From Paenibacillus lycopersici (lineage in GTDB: Bacteria > Bacillota > Bacilli > Paenibacillales > Paenibacillaceae), in assembly GCF_010119935.1 (NCBI RefSeq), contig NZ_CP048209.1:3103001-3167000 (forward strand): DNA of 64,000 nucleotides, read 5' to 3'. How positions within the stretch are numbered: the stretch's first letter is position 1; every line of letters starts with the position of its first letter. This document shows, one piece after another, positions 15,674 to 24,209 of the stretch. The notes under the pieces were generated by a model. It had not been told where the DNA came from, did not search any database, and was given only the letters and a program-made list of their open reading frames with translations. The position numbers were made by a program, and so were the translations under genes.

Positions 15674-17617
15674 ATGCATACCTTGCATACTCGGATTAAC
15701 GACAGCTTCTGGAATAACTACATGGAGCTCGTTCGCGAGACCGTGATTCCTTATCAGTGGGAGGCGCTGAACGACCGGATCGAAGGAGCGGAGCCCAGCT
15801 ACGCCATCCGGAATTTCCGTATCGCGGCCGGACTGGAGGAAGGCGAATTCGGCGGGTTTATCTTTCAGGATACCGATCTCTACAAGTGGCTGGAGGCCGT
15901 CGCCTATTCGCTGAAGCGCCATCCCGACCCGGAGCTGGAGCGGATCGCGGACGACGCCATTGCGTTGATCGGCCAAGCCCAGCACGAAGACGGCTACGTG
16001 AACACGTATTTCACGATCAAAGAGCCCGGCAAGCAGTGGACGAATTTGCACGAAGCCCATGAGCTGTACTGCGCGGGTCATATGATCGAAGCGGCCGCGG
16101 CCTATTATCAGGCGACGGGCAAACGCGGCTTGCTGGACATCGCGTGCCGGTTCGCCGATTTGATCGATCGGCTGTTCGGCGCGAAACCGGGTCAGATCCG
16201 GGGCTATTGCGGCCATCAGGAGATTGAATTGGCGCTCGTCAAGCTGTATGCCGTTACGGGCGAGGCGCGGTATCTGAGCTTGAGCCAATACTTCATCGAT
16301 GAACGGGGCAGCATGCCGAACTTCTTCATCGACGAATGGGAGCGCCGCGGCAGGATTGGCCATTGGTCGAACGGCAGGCCGAGTCCGGCATACAATCAAG
16401 CCCATCTGCCGGTGCGCGAGCAAACGGCCGCCGTCGGACATTCGGTGCGGGCGGTTTACATGTACACGGCGATGGCGGACCTCGCCCGCTTGACAGGCGA
16501 TGCCGGGCTGCGGGAAGCATGCGAACGGCTGTGGGCGAACACGACCGGCAAGCAGATGTATATTACCGGCGGCATCGGTTCGACGCATAACGGCGAAGCG
16601 TTCTCGTTCGATTACGATCTGCCGAACGATACGGTGTACGCGGAGACCTGCGCCTCGATCGGGCTGATCTTCTGGGCACGGCGCATGCTGCAGCTGGAGG
16701 CGAAGAGCGAATATGCCGACGTGATGGAGCGCGCGCTGTACAACAACGTGCTCGGCAGCATGTCCAGGGACGGCAAGCACTTCTTCTATGTGAACCCGCT
16801 GGAGGTATGGCCGGAGGCCAGCGACAAAAATCCGGACAAACGCCATGTCAAGCCGGTTCGGCAAAAATGGTTCGGGTGCTCTTGCTGCCCGCCTAACGTA
16901 GCCCGGCTGCTCAGCTCGCTTAACGATTATATCTACGACGTATCCGAAGACGGCCGGACGCTGTATGCGCATCTGTTCATCGGCAGCGAGGCGACGTTCG
17001 GGCTTGCCGGCGGATCGGTCGCGCTGCGGCAGCGGTCCGCGCTTCCGTGGGATGGCCGGGTCGCGTTCTCGGTGTCGTTGCCGGACGGCGAAGAGAGCGT
17101 CGCCTTCGAGCTCGCGCTGCGCGTGCCGAACTGGTATCAGCACGGCCGTCCCGTCTTGAAGATCAACGGAGAGCCGCAGGATTACCGCGTGGCGAACGGC
17201 TATGCGCTCATCGCGCGGAGCTGGTCGGACGGCGATGCCGCCGAATGGCTGCTGCCGCTGGAGAGCGCCTTGATCGCGGCCAATCCGCTCATCCGCGCGA
17301 ACGCGGGCAAAGCCGCGATCCAGCGGGGACCGCTCGTGTACTGCGTCGAAGAAGCGGACAACGGCGCGCCGCTCGCCTCGCTGTCCTTGGCCGCGGCGCC
17401 TGATTTGCAGGCGATTCCCGATGACGGGCTGCTCGGCGGCTGCGTCGTCGTCGAAGGCGAGGGGCTTACCGCGGCGCCTTCGGCTTCGGGATGGACCGGG
17501 GACCAGCCGTATCGGCCGCTGCGCAAGGAGAGCGCGCCGGTTCGCTTCCGCGCCATTCCTTATTATCTGTGGGGCAACCGGAAGACGGGCGAAATGAACG
17601 TCTGGCTGCGCTATTAG
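15674..17617 (+). CDS. GH127 family beta-L-arabinofuranosidase-like protein
   Basis: The 647-residue cytoplasmic protein has the alpha/alpha-barrel and beta-sandwich layout of GH127 (formerly DUF1680). The zinc/catalytic residues known in HypBA1 can be placed: E324 and C326 in ETCAS, and C404 and C405 in CSCCPPN. In that family a zinc-bound cysteine is the nucleophile that releases beta-L-arabinofuranose. The length agrees with the family. AGGTGG precedes the ATG. It stands alone behind the divergent AraC regulator, with a terminator 36 bp after its stop, so the substrate (arabinofuranosyl oligosaccharides of plant origin) must be imported by a transporter elsewhere. Confidence 0.92.
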   Translation: MHTLHTRINDSFWNNYMELVRETVIPYQWEALNDRIEGAEPSYAIRNFRIAAGLEEGEFGGFIFQDTDLYKWLEAVAYSLKRHPDPELERIADDAIALIGQAQHEDGYVNTYFTIKEPGKQWTNLHEAHELYCAGHMIEAAAAYYQATGKRGLLDIACRFADLIDRLFGAKPGQIRGYCGHQEIELALVKLYAVTGEARYLSLSQYFIDERGSMPNFFIDEWERRGRIGHWSNGRPSPAYNQAHLPVREQTAAVGHSVRAVYMYTAMADLARLTGDAGLREACERLWANTTGKQMYITGGIGSTHNGEAFSFDYDLPNDTVYAETCASIGLIFWARRMLQLEAKSEYADVMERALYNNVLGSMSRDGKHFFYVNPLEVWPEASDKNPDKRHVKPVRQKWFGCSCCPPNVARLLSSLNDYIYDVSEDGRTLYAHLFIGSEATFGLAGGSVALRQRSALPWDGRVAFSVSLPDGEESVAFELALRVPNWYQHGRPVLKINGEPQDYRVANGYALIARSWSDGDAAEWLLPLESALIAANPLIRANAGKAAIQRGPLVYCVEEADNGAPLASLSLAAAPDLQAIPDDGLLGGCVVVEGEGLTAAPSASGWTGDQPYRPLRKESAPVRFRAIPYYLWGNRKTGEMNVWLRY

Positions 17618-17653
17618 TTATGTGTTATTATTTTCCATATCAATTAACAGAGG

Positions 17654-17675
17654 GCTGCCCGCAAGGCGGCTTTTT
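17654..17675 (+). terminator. Terminator of the GH127 gene
   Basis: GCTGCC and GGCGGC pair over a CGCAA loop (one G-U pair) and are followed by TTTTT. Confidence 0.75.
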
Positions 17676-17725
17676 CTGTTGAAGCCATGGCATTCGAATG
17701 CAGTTATCCATAAGGAGGGATTACG

Positions 17726-18286
17726 GTGAGGAATGAATCTCCTGTCCTCGCGGGGCGCCGTATTACGTTAAGGCCGCCGATCGAGCAAGACGTTCTGGAT
17801 TACTTGGCATGCGGCACGAATGCGGAGCTGACGCGCATGTATGGCGGAGACACCAGGCAGCTGAAGGCGCTCACGCTGGAGACGGCGACGGCTTATATCG
17901 ACCGTATCCGGTCGCAGCCGTTGAACTGGTGCATCGAATGGGAAGGACGGTGCATCGGCGAGGCGAGGCTGACGGTGGAAGCCGAGGACCGCAAAGCCCG
18001 GTACGCGGTCGGCATTTTCGACCCCGGCTGCTGGAGCAAGGGGATCGGGACGGAAGCAACGACGATGGTGCTGCGTTATGCGTTCGCACGGCTGCGCCTT
18101 CACCGGGTCGATCTGAAGGTGCTGGAATATAACCGCCGCGCAATCAGGTGCTACGAGAAATGCGGTTTCGTCATCGAAGGCAAGGAACGGGAGGGCGCCT
18201 TCATTGAGGATCGCTTCGAGACGGATATCATCATGAGCATCCTGGAGCAGGAATACAGGGCCATGGCGGCCAATCCCGAGGAATAA
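17726..18286 (+). CDS. GNAT family N-acetyltransferase (RimJ/RimL type)
   Basis: A GTG start preceded by AAGGAGGG gives a 186-residue protein. It opens with LAGRRITLRPPIEQD, the usual first strand of RimJ/RimL-like acetyltransferases. It has the acetyl-CoA-binding loop as GCWSKGIGTEA around residues 108-118 and the HRVDLKVLEYNRRAIRCYEKCGF motif split over the following strand and helix. These proteins acetylate protein N-termini or small amines and the acceptor is not predictable. The next gene, a P-loop kinase, starts 13 bp after its stop, so the two probably share a transcript. Confidence 0.9.
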   Translation: MRNESPVLAGRRITLRPPIEQDVLDYLACGTNAELTRMYGGDTRQLKALTLETATAYIDRIRSQPLNWCIEWEGRCIGEARLTVEAEDRKARYAVGIFDPGCWSKGIGTEATTMVLRYAFARLRLHRVDLKVLEYNRRAIRCYEKCGFVIEGKEREGAFIEDRFETDIIMSILEQEYRAMAANPEE

Positions 18287-18299
18287 GGAGACAGACCGC

Positions 18300-18839
18300 A
18301 TGCGCAAAGTTCTTGTGATCGGTTCGCCGGGCGCAGGCAAATCCACGCTCGGCAAAGCATTGGCCCGGCTCACGGGCTTGCCGCTGTATCATCTCGACGC
18401 GCTGTATTGGAAGCCGAACTGGGCGAAGACGCCGAATGCGGAATGGGACGAGCTGCTGCGGCGGCTGGTCGCGGAACCGGCGTGGATTATCGACGGCAAT
18501 TACGGACGGACGCTAGACATTCGCATTCAGGCGGCCGATACGGTTATCTTGCTCGATAAGCCTCGCTTATTATGCGAGTGGCGCGTCATCAAACGCAGAG
18601 TCACCGCTATCGGCCGGGTGCGCTCGGATATGGGGGACGACTGCGTCGAGCGGCTTCTCGTCGACCGCGAGTTCGTCGCCTTCCTCCGCTTTATTTGGAA
18701 TTTCCCGAAGGCAAGCGGCATCGAAGGGAAGCTGCGGCGATTAGCAGGCGAGGGTTCGGGTAAGCGGATCATACGGCTGCGGTCGGATCGCGAAGCAGCG
18801 GCATATCTCGCGCAATTGCGGCAGGAAGGCGGGCATTGA
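18300..18839 (+). CDS. P-loop nucleoside/nucleotide kinase-like protein (FlaR 'topology modulation' type)
   Basis: The 179-residue protein begins with a P-loop GSPGAGKST (residues 8-16). The LPLYHLDALYWKPNW motif that follows is typical of proteins annotated as DNA topology modulation protein FlaR, which are adenylate-kinase-like. WIIDGNYGRTLDIR and VILLDKPR (Walker B) follow. Despite the historical name, a small-molecule kinase activity is more likely for this fold. An AAGGAG site precedes the ATG. It follows the GNAT gene closely. Confidence 0.85.
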   Translation: MRKVLVIGSPGAGKSTLGKALARLTGLPLYHLDALYWKPNWAKTPNAEWDELLRRLVAEPAWIIDGNYGRTLDIRIQAADTVILLDKPRLLCEWRVIKRRVTAIGRVRSDMGDDCVERLLVDREFVAFLRFIWNFPKASGIEGKLRRLAGEGSGKRIIRLRSDREAAAYLAQLRQEGGH

Positions 18840-19033
18840 TATGTATCGCGCAGAGCGTTTGCCGGGGCGCCGCACTTTCTCATGGCAGCTCATGAATAGA
18901 CAAGGAGACGGGGAGTCGGGAAATGCGGCGATGCGCTGGCTATTCCAGTGCCGGCGCTGTTATGATTTGAAGGGAGTCCTCGTACGGACTCTTCGAACGA
19001 AATAACCGATCATCCATATAAGGAGGCATGCCC

Positions 19034-19741
19034 ATGAATGCAGCAGAGGTCATGCAGGAGCTTGAAACGCTCGGCAAGGATCGCCTCAAGAAGATGTACG
19101 GCTCCAACGGCGCGCGGGAGCCTCTCTTCGGCGTAGCGACGGGAGCGATGAAGCCGCTAGCCAAGCTTATCAAGAGAAATCAGCCGTTGGCCGAAGAGTT
19201 GTATGCGACCGGGAACTACGATGCCATGTATTTCGCGGGCGTCATAGCGGATCCGAAAGCGATGACCGAAGCCGATTTCGAGCGTTGGATCGAGGGAGCG
19301 TATTTCTACATGCTGTCCGATTACGTCGTGGCGGTGACGCTGGCGGAGACGGATATCGCGCAAGCGGTCGCCGACAAATGGATCGCGAGCGGCGACGAAC
19401 TGCGAATGTCCGCGGGGTGGAACTGTTACTGCTGGCTGCTCGGCAGCCGGAAGGACGGCGAGTTCGACGAAAGCAAGCTGTCCCGGATGCTGGATCAGGT
19501 TGCCGAGACGATTCATGACGCGCCCGAACGAGCCAAATACGCGATGAACTTCTTTATCTACACGGTTGGGGTATCGTATCTTCCGCTTCACGATAAAGCG
19601 GTAGAGACCGCGAGAGCCGTAGGCCCTGTCGAAGTGAACAAGGACAAGAAGAAGAGCAAGTTCATTGATGCATACGAGAATTTGAAGAAGGAAATCGAGA
19701 AAGGCAGACTCGGCTTCAAGCGCAGCTATGTACGGTGCTGA
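19034..19741 (+). CDS. DNA alkylation repair protein (AlkD-like HEAT-repeat family)
   Basis: The ATG at 19034 lies 7 bp after AGGAGG; another ATG at 19028 touches that site and is less suitable. The 235-residue all-helical protein matches the AlkD-like family: helical repeats with YGSNGAREPLFGV near the N-terminus, AMYFAGVIADPKAM and a C-terminal lysine-rich tail (DKKKSK). AlkD-type enzymes excise alkylated bases such as 3- and 7-alkylpurines without base flipping. This branch of the family is less well characterised, so activity is inferred. About 190 bp upstream is non-coding, without an obvious regulator site. Confidence 0.82.
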   Translation: MNAAEVMQELETLGKDRLKKMYGSNGAREPLFGVATGAMKPLAKLIKRNQPLAEELYATGNYDAMYFAGVIADPKAMTEADFERWIEGAYFYMLSDYVVAVTLAETDIAQAVADKWIASGDELRMSAGWNCYCWLLGSRKDGEFDESKLSRMLDQVAETIHDAPERAKYAMNFFIYTVGVSYLPLHDKAVETARAVGPVEVNKDKKKSKFIDAYENLKKEIEKGRLGFKRSYVRC

Positions 19742-19786
19742 TCGAAGGGCCCGCCGGAAACGATACGGGAAAGGAGTTGGCTTGCT

Positions 19787-20626
19787 TTGCATCCGAAGTT
19801 AGTGCTGATCGAAGGGCTGCCGGGATCGGGCAAATCGACGACCGCTCGGCTGGTGCATGAGCTATTAGGCGAGAAGGGCATACCGGCGCGGCTGTATACG
19901 GAAGGAAATCCGGATCATCCCGCCGATTATGAAGGCGCCGCCTGGTTTGAACCGCAAGCATTCGAACGGCTGCTGCAGTCGAGCGGGGAACACTGCGGCT
20001 TCCTGGCTCGCCATGCCCGGCAGGAATCCGGCGGTTACGTGCTGGAGTATCGCAAGCTGCAGCATGCGGGAGGATTTCCGGCAGATCTGCTGGCCGCCGT
20101 ATCGGCCAATGACATCTATGAACTGCCGTTCGCGCAGAATCGCGCATTGATTACGAATCGCTGGCGGTCGTTTGCCGAGCGCGCGATGGGCGGCCCGGAC
20201 AATACGTTCGTGTTCGAATGCTGTTTCATTCAAAATCCCGTCACCGTCGGCATGATCAAGCATGGCGAGGCCCCGGGAGAGGTCGCGAGCTACGTGGCCG
20301 AATTGGCTTCGATCGTGGAGCCGTTAAATCCGCTGCTCCTGTACGTCGATCAGGACGATCTGGACCATTCGTTCCGCAAAGCCGTCGCGGAGAGGCCGAA
20401 GGAATGGGCGGACGGTTTTATGGCCTACTATACCGGACAAGGGTATGGGCGAGAACATGGCTGCGAAGGGCTGGAAGGCACGATTCGAGTGCTCGAAGCG
20501 AGGCGCAGGCTGGAAGCCGATATCTACGAAAGCATCCCTTTCGGTAAGCTTTCAGTGAACAATTCCTGCTTCGATCCGCAAGCTTATCGTCAGGAGCTGC
20601 AGGCGATCGTAGCTGCGCGCTTCTGA
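19787..20626 (+). CDS. P-loop NTPase of unknown substrate
   Basis: A TTG start with AAGGAG 10 bp upstream gives 279 residues. The protein opens with VLIEGLPGSGKSTTA, a kinase-type P-loop at residues 10-18. It also has FVFECCFIQNPVT near residue 144 and LLYVDQDDL near 185 as a possible Walker B or lid region. Proteins like this occur in Bacillales as uncharacterised thymidylate-kinase-like ATPases. No signal peptide or membrane segment is present. Function unknown; a small-molecule kinase is the best guess. Confidence 0.7.
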   Translation: MHPKLVLIEGLPGSGKSTTARLVHELLGEKGIPARLYTEGNPDHPADYEGAAWFEPQAFERLLQSSGEHCGFLARHARQESGGYVLEYRKLQHAGGFPADLLAAVSANDIYELPFAQNRALITNRWRSFAERAMGGPDNTFVFECCFIQNPVTVGMIKHGEAPGEVASYVAELASIVEPLNPLLLYVDQDDLDHSFRKAVAERPKEWADGFMAYYTGQGYGREHGCEGLEGTIRVLEARRRLEADIYESIPFGKLSVNNSCFDPQAYRQELQAIVAARF

Positions 20627-20687
20627 TTGACCGATCGATTGGACATGTATTTAATGCAACTAATTAATAGTGTTAATGAACTGGAAC

Positions 20688-20735
20688 AGCGATGAAAATG
20701 CGCTTGCGGCGGTGAACGGGGTTCATCGCTTTTTT
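20688..20735 (+). terminator. Terminator after the P-loop gene
   Basis: AGCGATGAA (20688-20696) pairs with TTCATCGCT (20722-20730) and runs directly into TTTTT. Confidence 0.8.
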
Positions 20736-20748
20736 GTTGAGAATTTTA

Positions 20749-20777
20749 TTTACGAGGGAACGTACGTTTGGTATGAT
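20749..20777 (+). promoter_or_regulatory. Promoter with LexA (SOS) box for the DinB gene
   Basis: TTTACG (20749-20754), a 17-bp spacer and TATGAT (20772-20777) form a sigma-A promoter. The spacer contains GGAACGTACGTTTG (20757-20770), matching 12 of 14 positions of the Gram-positive LexA/DinR consensus CGAACRNRYGTTYC. Repression by LexA and induction by DNA damage is inferred. Confidence 0.65.
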
Positions 20778-20810
20778 CGATTCATGAGCATGCAGTAAAA
20801 TATTGGGAGC

Positions 20811-21317
20811 GTGAGTCGCTTGGATCAGGCAACGATTGTAATTGATCTGCTGTTAAGGAAGTACAAGGCGGACCGGAAGTGGACGCGCATCGTGCTTGAG
20901 CAGTTATCCGAAGAAGACATCCGGTGGTCGCCGACCCCCGAGAGCAACAGCATCGCCAATTTGGTCGCGCACATTGCGGGCGCCGCTCGCCAATGGTTTG
21001 ATGCTGCGTATTTCGGCGCTGCTTACATCGAGGATCGCAGCGAAGAGTTCGAACGCGGGCTGCCGATGAGCAAAGCGCAGGCGTTGGAATTATCGGAGCG
21101 ATCGTACGACAGCATCGTGCGGGTTCTCGAGATGATGCAGGCCGACCCCGACAGGCTGCTGGAGAAGCCGTACCTCGCTTATCCGCCCTTCAACGGCGGG
21201 CTTGACAACAATGCGACCATACTGGAGATGCTGCTGCATCAATTCAGACACTTGCCGAGCCATCTGGGGCAAATCATCTACATCGCGAAGATGAGGAAGG
21301 GGGAGCTCCAGTGGTAA
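20811..21317 (+). CDS. DinB family protein
   Basis: The 168-residue protein starts with GTG after GGGAG and has the four-helix-bundle layout of the DinB/YfiT superfamily. Histidines likely to bind metal are at the expected places: LVAHIAGA near residue 50 and LLHQFRHLPSHLGQI near 142-156. Many members are metal-dependent thiol transferases or have unknown roles; the B. subtilis founding member is DNA-damage inducible. The LexA-like box in its promoter fits that behaviour. The next gene (VOC protein) starts inside its last codons, giving a 7-bp overlap. Confidence 0.88.
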   Translation: MSRLDQATIVIDLLLRKYKADRKWTRIVLEQLSEEDIRWSPTPESNSIANLVAHIAGAARQWFDAAYFGAAYIEDRSEEFERGLPMSKAQALELSERSYDSIVRVLEMMQADPDRLLEKPYLAYPPFNGGLDNNATILEMLLHQFRHLPSHLGQIIYIAKMRKGELQW

Positions 21318-21682
21318 CGTTGAAGAGCGCTTATCTAGGCATTCCCGTGAGCGATCTGGAGGCTGCGGCCGAATGGTACGGGGAGCATTTCGGGTTCAAG
21401 GTCGTCACGCGAGACCCGATCTTCCTGAAGCTGCTAACCGAGACAGGCGTAACCATCTGCCTGAGCAAGCATGATCCGCCCTTCCGTTCCCATATGCAGC
21501 TGCCGGACGGGCCGTTTCCGGTTCAGGGATTTATCGTTGCCGATGCCGAGGCGGTGCATAACGAGCTGCGGCAGCGCGGCGTCGAGGTCGGTCAATTGTT
21601 CGACTATCAAGGTCAATCTTTCTCGTTCTACGATCTGGACGGCAATTTCATCGAGGTATGGAGCTTGCCGGACAAGGAATAA
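21311..21682 (+). CDS. VOC (glyoxalase/bleomycin resistance) family protein
   Basis: A GTG start overlapping the DinB stop by 7 bp gives 123 residues with the paired beta-alpha-beta-beta-beta modules of the VOC fold (VSDLEAAAEWYGEHFGFKV and FSFYDLDGNFIEVWSL). The final ExW strand supplies a usual metal ligand (E near residue 117). Such proteins bind or modify small molecules, including antibiotics and methylglyoxal adducts; specificity is unknown. Coupling to the LexA-controlled DinB gene suggests joint damage induction. Confidence 0.87.
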   Translation: MVTLKSAYLGIPVSDLEAAAEWYGEHFGFKVVTRDPIFLKLLTETGVTICLSKHDPPFRSHMQLPDGPFPVQGFIVADAEAVHNELRQRGVEVGQLFDYQGQSFSFYDLDGNFIEVWSLPDKE

Positions 21683-21894
21683 CCTGCTCGGACAAGCTGC
21701 GGAGCAGGCGCCGCCGCCTAACGGACGAATGTGGCCCAGGTCTGGACGGTTTGGACGGATTCCGGAGGAATTGCAGCCGGCATGACCCGCTAGCGAATAA
21801 AGTGAAAGCTCCCCAATTACGAAATCGGGGGCTCAGGCAGTCGAGTAAATAGATGAAGCCGCACCGCCTGAACGGGATAACCCCCAATAGGCAA

Positions 21895-22072
21895 CGGACA
21901 CAGGAGCCGCTATTTGTATGGAAATCGGTGTTTTGGGCTGGCGATCGGACACAGGATTCGTTATTGCCTCCGGATAGCGCCGAATGGCTGCCTGTGGGGT
22001 GAAATAGCGCATCTCCTGTCCGCGAGCACACGGAATGACAAGGAACGCCGGCTAATAACGCATCTCTTGTCC
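21895..22072. repeat. Dispersed intergenic repeat, locus B (F-F-R-R)
   Basis: Four copies of the roughly 20-bp unit occur. Forward copies are at 21895-21914 (CGGACACAGGAGCCGCTATT) and 21946-21965. Reverse-complement copies are at 22003-22022 and 22054-22072. Starts are 51, 57 and 51 bp apart, so the array has overall dyad symmetry. The gap from 21683 to 22299 holds this array, a weak hairpin near 21804-21834, and a terminator-like hairpin at 22262. I see no gene in it. Confidence 0.8.
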
Positions 22073-22261
22073 GCTTCAATGGCCCATTGATCCCATCCAA
22101 GACAATCAATGGTCCCCCAAGCAGACCGCAGGCCATAGAGACCCCCATGTTTCCTGAGAGAATTATAAATCGCCGATCGTTCATTCGAAAAGTCGCGCTC
22201 GCATCGGTTTTCATAAATAAAAATAAGAATGCCAAAATCGGCTGGCATTTATCCACACGCT

Positions 22262-22295
22262 AAGCTCCTCGAAATCGGGGAGCTTTCGTATTTTC
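22262..22295 (+). terminator. Probable terminator before the ABC operon promoter
   Basis: AAGCTCC (22262-22268) pairs with GGAGCTT (22279-22285), followed by a T-rich stretch with TTTT at 22291-22294. A related hairpin core (AGCTCCCC ... GGGGGCT) precedes the repeat array near 21807-21832. Confidence 0.45.
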
Positions 22296-22299
22296 GCAA

Positions 22300-22350
22300 T
22301 TGACACAATGCATACGAGCGTATACGATATTCGTATACATTTGTATGCAT
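22300..22350 (+). promoter_or_regulatory. Promoter with two-site palindromic operator of the heterodimeric ABC operon
   Basis: TTGACA (22300-22305) and TACGAT (22323-22328) with a 17-bp spacer form the promoter. A 39-bp interrupted palindrome centred at 22329 covers it: GCATAC (22310), GTATACGA (22320-22327), TCGTATAC (22331-22338), GTATGC (22343). It can be read as two copies of GTATAC-N4-GTATGC in opposite orientation. A GntR-, TetR- or MarR-type repressor encoded elsewhere is inferred; no regulator gene is adjacent. Confidence 0.65.
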
Positions 22351-22365
22351 AAGGAGTGGGCATTC

Positions 22366-22455
22366 ATGAAAGTTGCGCATGGCATGAGACGGTTTGACGC
22401 AGCGGAGCATCCGTCCATAACGGAAGAAGGGGAGCCGATCCTATGTGGGCGTTGA
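22366..22455 (+). CDS. Short 29-codon ORF overlapping the start of the ABC gene
   Basis: AAGGAG (22351-22356) lies 9 bp before this ATG and is the only strong ribosome binding site in the leader. The ORF ends at 22455, 13 bp inside the ABC gene starting at 22443. The peptide has no recognisable domain. The most likely role, if translated, is translational coupling or sensing by a leader peptide for the downstream exporter. Alternatively, the strong site could mark an upstream start that has lost its frame. Confidence 0.4.
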   Translation: MKVAHGMRRFDAAEHPSITEEGEPILCGR

Positions 22456-24209
22456 GCGCGTATATCAAGCCGTATCGGAAATTCGTGCTCCTCGGGCCGC
22501 TGTTCATGATCATGGAAGTTTTCTTCGATTTGCTGCAGCCGCGGCTGGCCGCGCATATCGTCAATTTCGGCGTCGTCGAGCGCGATTTCGGCGTGATCGA
22601 GAAGACGGCGTTCATCATGGCCGCCGTGGCGCTGCTTTCGCTGGCGACCGGCGTCGGCTGCAACCTGTTCGCCAGCCGGGCCTCGCAGAATTTCGGCGCG
22701 GACATCCGCGAAGCGTTGTTTACGAAGGTGCAGTCCTTCTCCTTCGAGAATTTGGAGCATTTCAAATCGGGCTCGCTCATTACCCGCATGACAAGCGACG
22801 TCGTACAGGTGCAGAACTTGGTGCAAATCCTGCTGCAAGGCTTGGTGCGGGCGCCGAGCCTGCTCGTCGGCAGCGTCATCATGGCGATGCTGATGAATCT
22901 GCGGCTAGGGCTCATTCTGCTCGGCACGCTCGTCATCCTCGTGGCGGTGCTGTTCGTCCTCATCCGCTACTCATCGCCGTTATTCGCGCAAGTTCAAACC
23001 AAGCTGGATGCGTTGAATACGCGAATCCAGGAGAACGTGGCCGGCATTCGGGTCGTCAAGGCGTTCGCGAGGTCCGACTTCGAGAAACGGCGTTTCCGGG
23101 AAGTGAACCGGGATTACACGAATCGCTCCATTCAAGCGGCCCGCATGATCGCGCTGAATTCGCCGATCGTCACGCTCATTATGAACGCGTGTCTCGTGAT
23201 TATCCTGCTGTACGGCGGACGATCGGTTTCTTTCGGCTCCGTTCAGGTGGGGGACATGATCGCATTCGTTAACTATGTCCTGCAAGCGCTCGCCTCGCTG
23301 CTCATGGTCAGCGGATTGCTGATGAACGTCACGCAGGCCAACGTATCCGCCAAACGCATCGATGAAGTGCTTACCGCGCAGCCTCATATGACGGATCCCG
23401 CGACGTCTTCCGTTGCAGCTGTCGCAGCCCGGCACGTCAAGCTGGAGGACGTATCGTTCTCGTACGGCGGCTCGTCCGCTCCGAAGGAGCTGGCAGTGCG
23501 GAATATCGACATCGAAGCGAAACGCGGCGACACGATCGCCATCATCGGCGCCACAGGTTCCGGCAAATCGACGCTAGTCCAGCTTATTCCGAGGCTGTAT
23601 GACGTTACGTCAGGCTCCATTCGGATCGACGGGACGGATATTCGGGACATTCCGTTAGCCGAGCTCCGGCGCAGCATCGGCATGATCCTGCAGGAGTCGT
23701 TTCTGTTCACGGGCACGATCCGGGACAATCTGGCGTTCGGCAAGCCCGATGCGACGCAGGAAGAAATCGAGGAAGCGGCGAGGATCGCCCAAGCGCATGA
23801 CTTTATCGCGAAGCTTCCCGAAGGTTACGGCACGAAGCTCGGACAGAAAGGCGTCAACCTGTCGGGAGGGCAGAAGCAGCGGATTGCCATTGCCCGCGCG
23901 CTGCTGATCAAGCCGCCGATCATCATTATGGACGACAGCATGAGCGCGCTCGATCTCGGCACCGAGCGGCGGCTTCGCACGGCGCTCGAGCGTTTGACGA
24001 AGGACGCGGTTACGTTCCTGATCGCCCAGCGCATCTCTACGGTCGTCGGCGCGCAGCGCATCGTGGTGATGGACGAAGGCGCCGTCGCCGGCAGCGGCAC
24101 GCATGATGAATTGATGCGCTCGTGCGACGTCTATCAAGATATCTATCGTTCGCAATTCGGCAATCAGGAGGTGTCCCATGTCGGGCGGCAATTCCACTCC
24201 AACCACTAA
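22443..24209 (+). CDS. Heterodimeric ABC multidrug exporter, subunit with degenerate ATP site (YfiB/BmrC-like)
   Basis: The 588-residue protein has an exporter membrane domain (about 10-310) and an ATPase domain with Walker A GATGSGKST and an intact LSGGQ. The Walker B catalytic glutamate is replaced by aspartate (D498 in MDDSMSALD) and the H-loop histidine by glutamine (Q529 in IAQRI). Those changes, paired with the altered signature of the next gene product, form the non-catalytic site typical of heterodimeric exporters such as LmrCD, BmrCD and TM287/288. It acts in the cytoplasmic membrane exporting drugs or lipophilic compounds. The next gene overlaps its end by 32 bp. Confidence 0.9.
   Translation: MWALSAYIKPYRKFVLLGPLFMIMEVFFDLLQPRLAAHIVNFGVVERDFGVIEKTAFIMAAVALLSLATGVGCNLFASRASQNFGADIREALFTKVQSFSFENLEHFKSGSLITRMTSDVVQVQNLVQILLQGLVRAPSLLVGSVIMAMLMNLRLGLILLGTLVILVAVLFVLIRYSSPLFAQVQTKLDALNTRIQENVAGIRVVKAFARSDFEKRRFREVNRDYTNRSIQAARMIALNSPIVTLIMNACLVIILLYGGRSVSFGSVQVGDMIAFVNYVLQALASLLMVSGLLMNVTQANVSAKRIDEVLTAQPHMTDPATSSVAAVAARHVKLEDVSFSYGGSSAPKELAVRNIDIEAKRGDTIAIIGATGSGKSTLVQLIPRLYDVTSGSIRIDGTDIRDIPLAELRRSIGMILQESFLFTGTIRDNLAFGKPDATQEEIEEAARIAQAHDFIAKLPEGYGTKLGQKGVNLSGGQKQRIAIARALLIKPPIIIMDDSMSALDLGTERRLRTALERLTKDAVTFLIAQRISTVVGAQRIVVMDEGAVAGSGTHDELMRSCDVYQDIYRSQFGNQEVSHVGRQFHSNH

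Noticed and set aside
21895..22072. Repeat array considered as a CRISPR
   Set aside because: Units are in alternating orientation, degenerate and only four in number; there are no cas genes in the window.
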